From Xylaria sp. FL1777 (taxonomy: Eukaryota > Ascomycota > Sordariomycetes > Xylariales > Xylariaceae), in NCBI GenBank assembly GCA_022578965.1, contig MU400988.1:1-16123 (forward strand): a stretch of 16,123 bases of DNA. The letters run 5' to 3'. Made by a program: the position numbers and the translations under genes. Positions within the stretch are counted from its first letter, which is position 1, and each line of letters begins with the position of its first letter. Under the pieces are notes generated by a model. The model saw only the letters and a list, made by a program, of their open reading frames with translations. It was not told the origin of the DNA and did not search any database. This document shows positions 9,309 to 16,123 of this stretch, piece by piece.

Positions 9309-11353
9309 GCAGCTATAAAAACATAAAAACAAAGGCCTTTAAACATAAAGTAAAAATAGCTAAGCATTAATACTAGCTTTTTCTTAAGCTAAAAAAAGTT
9401 TATTATAACTATAAAGCAAAAGCTAAAGCAACTATTATAAAGCTATTTATTACTTATAGTTTTAAAAAAGCTGCTTATTATAAGCTTATGTTTATAAACT
9501 TTAAAATAAAGCATAATATAATAAAGTACTAAAAACAGCAATACAAAATTATAAACATAAAACTATAAAAGTTAAAAAGTATATATTATAAAAAAGCAAA
9601 GCAATTAAGCAACTTTATTAAGCATTAAACATTAAAATTTTATTAAAACTTTTAGCTATTAAATATATAATAATGCTAACTTTTAAAGGTTATATAAATA
9701 CTTTTTAACTAGCTTATTTATGTAAAACTTTTAGCTTTTTTACTTACTATAGCTTTTTTTGCTTTTTTAATTGCAACTTAAAGTTATATATTAGCTATAA
9801 GTATAGCTTAAATATCTTTATTAGTATAAAAATAGCGTATAGTTACATAAGTTTTAACAAATAATTAAAGTTTTTTATTAATTTTTTTAAGCTAAAAAAT
9901 TATTAGTAGCACTTAAGATTAAAAAAATTTTAATAGTTAAAATAAGCATAAAGTAAAGCCTAAAAATATATAAATACTAATATAGTTAAAAATACTTATA
10001 AAACTATAATTATTACTTTTAGTGCTTACTTTGCTTTTTTTGTATTATAAGCACTTAATAAACTTGCTAATAATATTATAAGCGTAAAAATTATTAATGT
10101 TTTTATATAATTAGTATAAAAAAAACAGTAATAAAAAGTATATAATATATTACTGTAATATAAGCAATATAGTAGTAGCATAGCTTAAGCATTTTAGCAT
10201 GCTTAATAAATATAAATTTTAAAACTATTAGTAATACTTTAGCGTAAAGCACTAAAGCATTTACCTTTATTTTAAAAATTAGCGTTATAGCAAAAAAACA
10301 TAACAATAAGCAGTTATAAAAGCTTAAACTATATAATAGCAAGCTATTAGCTATTTTATTTAATACTATAAATTAAATAATTAGTAAAAACTACAGTAAA
10401 ATAACTTATAACTTTAAATATATAAGCTTAATATTAGTTAATATATATATTTAAGCTAAACTAATTATAAATATATACTATAAAAAGCATAGTAGCTATA
10501 ATAAAATAAATTTTTATATAATTATAACGCATTAATAACTAATTATATTATAAACTAAGCACTTTAATATACTAAAGCAAGCATAAGCTAAGCATATAAT
10601 AGTAGTAATAATAAAAATAATAAAGTTAATAGTTAAAAAAAAAAAAAATTAGCATAAGTAGCTAAATAAAGTAATTTATTATTTACTGCTATTTTATATT
10701 GCTTAATATATAAGCTACTTATAAGCTATGCTTATTTAATAAGCTTACTATAAAAAGCATAAAAGCAGCTTAAAAAATAAATATATAAAAAGTAAACTAA
10801 AAAATAATAAGCAATTAACTTTGCTTATAACTTAGTTATAACTTAGTTATAAAAAAACTAGTGCAGCAAAAAGCTAGCAGTAATACTAAAGCAAGTAAAT
10901 TATAATATACTAGCAATATAATAAAAAAAGGTTTAAAAAAAAACTAAGAAAAAAAAGCAGCATATTTAGCTAAATAAGTGCTAAAACTAAAAAAACTACT
11001 ATAAGTAGCATAAAACAAGCAGTAATACTAAAGCAAGCAAACTATAAAGCAAAAAAAACACAAAAGAAAAAAAACTATAAAGTAACTATATAAAAGTGCA
11101 TATACTTAATTAATAGCATAATGCAAATAAGCAAACAACTTAAAAGCAAAAAAATAAAAAATAAAGCACTTAATAAAATTATAGCAAAACTAGTGCAACT
11201 TAGAAATAAATACAGAATGTTTTTACTTAGCTACTAAAAAAAAAGTAAACTACTTATAGCTTGCTTTCGATTTATAAGCACGGTTTTTACTTATATATAT
11301 AAAAAATAAAAACTGGCATAGCTAATAAGCTGTTAGCTTAAGTAATACAATAT
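9309..11353 (+). other. Long 3' region of LINE family A, with a possible small ORF
   Basis: About 2 kb lies between the ORF2 stop and the element end, long for a Tad-type 3' untranslated region. Just past the stop, another frame is open at 9377-9529. The same stretch is open in the other copy (1953-2111, minus strand). A Trp codon there (TGG) faces TAG here, and a CAG just after the stretch here faces TAG there, as expected if both are damaged versions of one coding frame. The peptide is rich in Lys, Tyr, Phe and Ile and matches no family I know. Opposite-strand frames also look plausible, so strand and coding status are open. Beyond about 9700 I see no coding signal. The minus-strand open frame at 10103-10342 and its partner at 1173-1379 look like chance. 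Confidence 0.5.
10876..11047 (+). repeat. Short repeated motif in family A 3' region (copy in full-length LINE)
   Basis: AGCAGTAATACTAAAGCAAG begins at 10876 and again at 11018, followed in both by a further ten or so similar bases. The spacing is 142 bp, as in the other copy of the element. Its function is unknown; a stem or binding site used for recognition of the 3' end by the reverse transcriptase is possible but unsupported. Confidence 0.55.
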
Positions 11354-11368
11354 ATACTTTACGTTAAT
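11354..11368. repeat. Right target-site duplication of the full-length LINE
   Basis: Exact 15-base copy of 4207-4221. It starts one base after the point where the similarity to the minus-strand copy (ending at 129) stops, so the element end and the duplication meet with no gap. Confidence 0.85.
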
Positions 11369-12649
11369 TTATATTTAGCTATAGTTCTTTAGTTTTTTTT
11401 TTTTTTTTTTTTTGCTTTTGTATAATTAAAGATATATAACTGCTATTTTTTATTACTTTTAACAAATAGTTTATTTTTATTAGCTAAACTTAATATGTTT
11501 TGCTATATTAAAACTTTAGTTAGTTAAATAACCTTAGTATTAAATTTATTAATTTTAGTATTAATAAGTTATTACTTTTTTTTTATTAATAAATTTAGCG
11601 CATTAAAAAGATTATATAATATAATATAGCTATTAATACGTTTTTTAATATTATTATTAATATATATTTTGCAAGCATATTTAATAATATTTTAGTTAAT
11701 AAAAAAAAAAGTATACTGCTTATTTTAATATGTTTAAAAGAACTGTTTTATATTATTATAAATTAAAGCAATATAAAAGCTTATAATAGTTAATTAATTA
11801 AATATAATAAAAATATTTTGCGTAAAACTTTTGTTATTTTTTATATTAATTATAAAAGTATTATTAATATGCTTTAAAGCTAAATTAATAGCTTTTTATT
11901 TACTTTTAGCTATAATATATTAAATAAGGCCTAACTGCAGTATTTCTATTATAAGTTTTAGTTTTATAACATTAAAATAAAATAACTAAGCAAAATATAA
12001 TATCTTTAGTTTATAATTACTAAACTTTCTTTTATAAAAAAAAATAAAAAAATAAAAAATAATTTAATATAATACTTTATAATTATTAAGCTAAACTACT
12101 ATAATTATTATAAGTAAATATTTTATAATATTTATATATTAATAATAGCTTTAAAACTTAATGTTAATTAATTTATTTTTGTTTTAAGTATATTTTTTTG
12201 TTTAATTTGCATATTTTAACTATTAAAACTATAAAGCTACAATTTTTTGCTTAAGTAATATAAAATTTATGCTTTTTAATGCTATTTAAATATAGTTTAA
12301 TTAAATTTTATTAAAAAATAGTATACTAAATTTAACTAAATTATAAATTAAAAACGCTAAAATATAAGCATAAAACTTATTATATAGCAATAGTAAAGCT
12401 TAATAATATTAAACTTTATTTTTTTTAATATATTATTTATAACTAAAGAATTATACGTTATATTTTATAAGAAAATCTTAAAAAGTTTAAAAAATTAATT
12501 AAATAAAATTTAGCATAATATAAAAAAAAGCTAGTATAAAAAGCATTTATTGTTTATAGTTATATATATTGCTTGCTTTTATTTAAGCAACTATTATAGC
12601 TTAAATAAAAAATGTAGTTTTTTAATCTTTATATATTATTATAAGTTAT
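11369..12649. other. AT-rich flank between LINEs A and B, no gene recognised
   Basis: About 1.3 kb with lower G and C than the LINEs. I found no domain in any frame and no clear similarity to the 2339-4206 flank, although the two should have been joined before the family A LINE inserted. It holds a run of 21 T at 11393-11413, 24 bases after the target duplication. A 50-codon open stretch directly before 12664 runs into the next LINE only by accident and is not a gene. Confidence 0.5.
11393..11413. repeat. Run of 21 T
   Basis: The longest homopolymer I noticed in the window. It could be a simple length-variable tract, or the poly-A tail of an old minus-strand retroposed copy. The sequence to its left is too short to show such a copy, so no more can be said. 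Confidence 0.7.
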
Positions 12650-12664
12650 TTATTATAGTTTTAA
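12650..12664. repeat. Left target-site duplication of LINE family B
   Basis: TTATTATAGTTTTAA occurs here and at 15568-15582, identical over 15 bases. The base composition changes abruptly straight after it, from AT-only flank to the G- and C-containing GCAGCCGCGGAAGC. Confidence 0.8.
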
Positions 12665-15353
12665 ATAAAGCAGCCGCGGAAGCAGAAGCCATTATTACAG
12701 AAATGCATACGCTGCGTACACTTAGCGAGCTTAATAATGCTTTTAACTTCTTAATCTAGCAACTAGTAGAAATAACAGATAAAACAACGCCTAGAAAAAC
12801 TGTAAGAAAAAAACACTAGGCACTACTTTAGTGGTTTTTAAAGGTAGTTAAAACAGAAAAGAAGGCAAAACGGGCGTACTGCAAGTTTTAAAGCAAAAGA
12901 ACTAAAGCAGCGTAGTAAGCCTTTAAAAAGGAAAAAAAAGCTTTTAGTAACAAAGTAAAAAAAGCGCAAAAATATAGCTAAAAACAAGCATTTATAAAGG
13001 CATTTAAGAATTTTAAGTTATTATAAAGCTTAGCTAAATAAATAAAGTTTGCTTATAAGCTAGCTTTAAGAGTTACTGCAATTTTACTGCTAAAATAAAC
13101 AAAAAATAGGCTGCTTTTTGTTAATACTTTTAAAAAAAAAACAGCTTTATTAGCAAAACGCTTTTTTTTTGCACTATTAGTAAACTTGTTTAATATACCT
13201 AAAAAAAACCTAACTTATAATAGCTATTAAAAGTTTATAATTAATATTAATATAAAAAAAAAAAATATAATATTGCTAATATAAAAATTAATGCTATAAA
13301 AAGCGCTAAAAAATAACTTGTTATTTAATAGCTTTTTTAAAGCTTATAAACTTGCTTTAGCAAAAAAAATAGCAACATTATATATTGCTAGCTTTTTACT
13401 AAAGTATTACTTAGTATAATTTAAGTAAGCAAAAGTAGTAATTATATTTAAACCTAAAAAGTTAAAAAAAATTAAAAAAACAGCTAAAAAGTAATGCTTT
13501 ATTATGTTTATTTGCATAGTAAAAAAAGTGCTAAAAAAAAGCTATATTATTACATAACAAAAGTAACTAAATAAAAAGGTTTTCTGCTAAATAATTAAAT
13601 AAGTAATAAACAAAACAAGTTAATAAACATAACTATTAAACTAGTATTAAAAACAGCAAAAAAAGCAATTAATAAAAAAGGTATAACGTTTTTACTACAG
13701 CTAAATATTACAAAAGCTTTTAATACTATTAATAAAAAGAAAATAATATATATTTTATAACAAAAGGGCTTTTTTTTTTAAATAGTTATATAAGTAAACT
13801 TTTTTATATTAAATTACATAGTATGTTTTTGCTTTAATAAAGCAGTATTTTAGCTAATAGCACTAAAAGCTAAAGTTTTTTAAGGGTTTTTACTTTTATT
13901 TTTTTTTTTCTTTTTGTATATTTTAATACTTTATAATAACTTTGCTATATATTAAAAGCTAATAATAGTTAATTTTACTAATAATACTAACTTTATTATA
14001 ATAAACCTAAATATAAAGCAAAACTATAAAGCTTTAAAAATAATATAAAAAATATATAAAAACTAAGCAAAACAATATAAAATAAAGTTTATATTGCAAA
14101 AAAGCAAATTAATGCACTTTTTTAGCAATAAAACAGCGCTTATATAAGTAGTATACTTTTTTAATGCAATAGTATACTTAAAAAATAGCGCAAAGTTTTT
14201 AAAAGTATAGTTTAATAAAAATATAAAATAAAAAAAATACTTAATAAAGCTTAAAAAAAAACTAAGCATTTAGTTATATATAATAATTAAGCTATAAAAC
14301 TTTATATAAAGCAGCAGTATAACAAAAGTAAAGCAAATATATATTGCAATAATACAAAGTACTTTAGCTTATAGCATAATAATTTAGTATAAAAACTTTA
14401 AAAAAAATAAAGCAAAAAGTATTGCTAACTTATTAGTAATAACTTAAAATAAGTGCTTTAAACGTATAGCTAAAGCTTTTAAAGCAACTAAAACAAAGCA
14501 TTTAAAAACTAAAATAAAGATTTTTTTTATTAATTTATATTTTAGTAACAAAGCAGCAGTTTATAAGCATTGCATAAAAAGCTTAGTAGCTAAAAAATTA
14601 ATTTAAAAAGCAATAAAAAAAATTAAAACTTTTATTTAAAATATAAAAGCTTAAAAAGCTAAAAACTAAACAAAAAGTAAGCTTATAAACAATAGTAAAA
14701 GCATAGCTAAAAAAAATTTAACGTTAGCTTTAAACTTTTAGCAAAAAAAGTAATTAAAAAAAAAAGAACTTAAGATTGCACTAAAAAAAAAATAAATAAG
14801 CAAATAAAGCTAAACTAAAACAAGCAGTAATTACTTAATAATAGCTAAATAAAAGCTTAGTAAAAATAAAGCTTTTAAAAAATATAATAGATTATTAAAG
14901 CATAAAGTAGCTATAATAATATAAATGTGTACTAAAAAAATAAAGCTAAAGGCATTTTTACATAAAAAAAAAGTTTTAGGCTTTTTTACGCTTTTTTGTA
15001 AATGCATAAAAAAAAAAAAGATTTTTTAGCATATAGTCCTACGTTATAACTTGCTAAAAAACAAAAAAAAGCAGCTATAAAAAAGCTTTGCAGCTAAGCT
15101 GCTATAAACTAATAAAAACTTACAACTAGCTATAAAAAAGCTTAAAGCTATAAATAATATTATAAAATAATTACTTGCTACTAATAAAATAGTAATATAT
15201 AATAAGGCAGTTAAAATAAAAGAAAATAGAAAAAAAAGAAAAAAAGCAAAAAATAAAAAGAAAACTAGCAAAAAAAGCAAAAGCGCTTTTTTAAAGGTTT
15301 TAAAAAATAAGAAAAAAGCTTTTATATGCTTTTTAAAAAAGCAAAAAGTCTAA
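12665..15353 (+). pseudogene. LINE family B ORF2 remnant: reverse transcriptase to C-terminus
   Basis: The first 31 codons are almost unmutated and read A-A-A-E-A-E-A-I-I-T-E-M-H, then N-N-A-F-N-F-L-I and a TAG (12757-12759) where Tad proteins have Gln. The linker follows, with K-T-E-K-K-A-K-R-A-Y near 12850 and F-K-K-K-T-A-L-L-A-K-R-F-F near 13130-13170. The frame appears to shift by one base near 13533-13540, in a run of eight A. From there one frame continues to the end: L-N-N-stop-I-S-N-K near 13584; motif A L-N-I-T-K-A-F-N at 13701-13724; motif B stop-G-F-L at 13881-13892; motif C F-T-N-N at 13974-13985, from F-T-D-D; N-K-C-F-K-R at 14448 in the connection; and C-K-C at 14997-15005 with His at 15030. 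A strongly Lys-rich tail (about 15200-15330) ends at TAA 15351-15353, though a mutated codon cannot be excluded. Confidence 0.83.
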
Positions 15354-15567
15354 AAGCTTCAAAAAAAGTTTTTCTGCTTTTTAATTATTATTTTTTGTTT
15401 AGCAAGCTAATTAATAAAAACTAGTTGTTATAAGGTAAAGGAACTTTAAAGTAGTAGCATAAACATTGTTGCATAGGGTTTTTATCCGGCTTTTTGTACG
15501 GTTTTACCTATAAGTACACAAGTAAAAAAACTGCGCTATAAAGCAGCACAGCGGGTTATTAATAATA
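15354..15567 (+). other. LINE family B 3' end, weakly mutated
   Basis: From about 15430 this stretch keeps words such as GGTAAAGGAAC, TCCGG and ACGGTTTTACC that are rare elsewhere. It ends in TTATTAATAATATT, a simple-sequence tail like those seen on some fungal LINEs instead of poly-A. A CTGCGCTATAAAGCAGC segment near 15531-15547 can form a short imperfect stem (GCT...AGC). The 3' end of a LINE RNA is where its reverse transcriptase starts copying. Confidence 0.6.
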
Positions 15568-15582
15568 TTATTATAGTTTTAA
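15568..15582. repeat. Right target-site duplication of LINE family B
   Basis: Exact 15-base copy of 12650-12664. Because the element tail also ends in TT and TATT-like sequence, the true boundary could lie a base or two either side. Confidence 0.78.
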
Positions 15583-16123
15583 TAATTTAAAATAATGCAA
15601 AATAAAATATTATAAACTTAATATATTTTAAATATTTTTTTTTTGTTTTTATAAATAACAAAAGTTTACAAAATATAACTAACGTTATTTTATAGTTATA
15701 TAATGTTTAAAAATAAAACAAACCTTTTTAAATATAATAATTTAAATAAAAAACAAATAGCATAAACTAATAAATAATTAATTGCTTTACTTATATAAGT
15801 TAAAATTAGCATTAAATAAAAAAAAAGCTATTTTTTTTTAAAAAAATAATAGTATACTATTATAATTACATAAATAAGCTAAACATATTTAAACTAGCAA
15901 TTATAAAACAATTAATTAAATTTTATATAATATTTTTATAACTTATGTTAAAATTTTAAATATTATTTTTAAAGTTAAAATTATTATATATAAATATAAT
16001 ACTTAAATTATAAGCAATATATTTTAAGTTAAGCTATATATTTATTAATTTAAATATTAAAACATTAGTTAATTAGCTATTATATATATAATTTTGTTTA
16101 GCTATTTTATTTAGCTATTTTAA
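15583..16123. other. AT-rich flank, no gene seen
   Basis: Nearly pure A and T with scattered G and C. No coding frame, RNA gene or element end is visible. Before insertion of the family B LINE it followed directly on 12664. Confidence 0.6.

Larger units (their letters stand above)
4222..11353 (+). mobile_element. Apparently full-length Tad-like LINE, family A, hypermutated
   Basis: This 7132-bp element is framed by a perfect 15-bp target duplication. In order it carries: a 5' leader (about 4222-4500) that is much less mutated than the rest; ORF1 with zinc knuckles in one frame; ORF2 with reverse transcriptase in another frame; and a long 3' region. About 7 kb with this gene order is what is known for Tad1-type LINEs of filamentous fungi. 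ORF2 stays in one frame from about 7008 to 9308 despite many stops, so decay came from point changes and not indels. The 3' end, AAGTAATACAATAT, is shared with the copy at 129. There is no poly-A tail. The element is dead: both catalytic aspartates I can place in the reverse transcriptase are altered. Confidence 0.88.
12665..15567 (+). mobile_element. 5'-truncated Tad-like LINE, family B
   Basis: A 2903-bp copy that begins in ORF2, in the linker between endonuclease and reverse transcriptase, and runs to an intact 3' end, GCGGGTTATTAATAATATT, followed directly by the 15-bp duplication. Its protein and its 3' end differ clearly from family A, so it is a second Tad-like lineage. The two ends (about 12665-12960 and 15420-15567) are much less mutated than the middle. 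It lacks ORF1 and the endonuclease and cannot move by itself. Confidence 0.87.

Noticed and set aside
129..11353. Reading the long inverted repeat as the ends of one large DNA transposon
   Set aside because: Each arm has its own 15-bp target duplication, the right arm is continuous with ORF2 of a full-length LINE, and the left arm ends where a LINE 5' truncation would.
12550..12759. Open frame of 69 codons starting with ATG at 12550
   Set aside because: Its first 38 codons are AT-rich flank and its last 31 are LINE family B ORF2. The join falls at the target-site boundary (12664/12665), so it is an accidental fusion and not a gene.
14063..14269. Minus-strand open frames at 14063-14269 and 15044-15280
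   Set aside because: Both lie opposite readable LINE family B ORF2 on the plus strand; the second is the hydrophobic mirror of the Lys-rich tail.
1..16123. Mitochondrial, plastid or Plasmodium-like AT-rich genome
   Set aside because: No rRNA, tRNA or organelle gene is visible. The only proteins are LINE remnants broken by transitions, with much less-mutated patches at element edges, which fits a hypermutated fungal nuclear region better than a uniformly AT-rich genome.

Overview
The window looks like an AT-rich, hypermutated transposon graveyard from a filamentous ascomycete nuclear genome. I see no intact gene, RNA gene or CRISPR array. GC is near 20% in a 540-base sample I counted (7261-7800) and lower in the flanks. 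Every recognisable coding remnant is a non-LTR retrotransposon (LINE) of the fungal Tad1-like type. All are full of TAA/TAG stops and of G-to-A and C-to-T changes, the pattern expected of RIP (repeat-induced point mutation). The fungal assignment is an inference from the element type and the mutation pattern; the species cannot be named.

Layout. (1) 1-113: AT-rich flank. (2) 129-2323, minus strand: a 5'-truncated copy of LINE family A, bounded by a 15-bp target-site duplication (TSD; 114-128 and 2324-2338, 14/15 identical, the one difference T/C). (3) 2339-4206: old AT-rich flank with a cluster of hairpin-forming repeats at about 2431-2670. (4) 4222-11353, plus strand: a 7132-bp, apparently full-length family A LINE with a perfect 15-bp TSD (4207-4221 and 11354-11368). 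It has ORF1 (gag-like, three zinc knuckles), ORF2 (reverse transcriptase and a C-terminal Cys/His motif, stop at 9306-9308) and an unusually long 2-kb 3' region. (5) 11369-12649: AT-rich flank with a 21-T run. (6) 12665-15567, plus strand: a 5'-truncated LINE of a second family (B), starting just upstream of its reverse transcriptase, again with a perfect 15-bp TSD (12650-12664 and 15568-15582). (7) 15583-16123: AT-rich flank.

The family A copies form an inverted repeat, 129-2323 against 9159-11353, both exactly 2195 bp. Removing the three insertions leaves one ancestral locus of about 3.8 kb: 1-128, 2339-4221, 11369-12664 and 15583 onward.

The most unusual signal is the mutation context. 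Almost every surviving C follows a purine. TpC, CpC and their complements GpA and GpG are nearly gone, while CpA, the classic RIP target, survives fairly often. I found no new functional system here; the points of interest are the mutation signature, the constant 15-bp TSD, the less-mutated element edges and the unexplained 3' region of family A.
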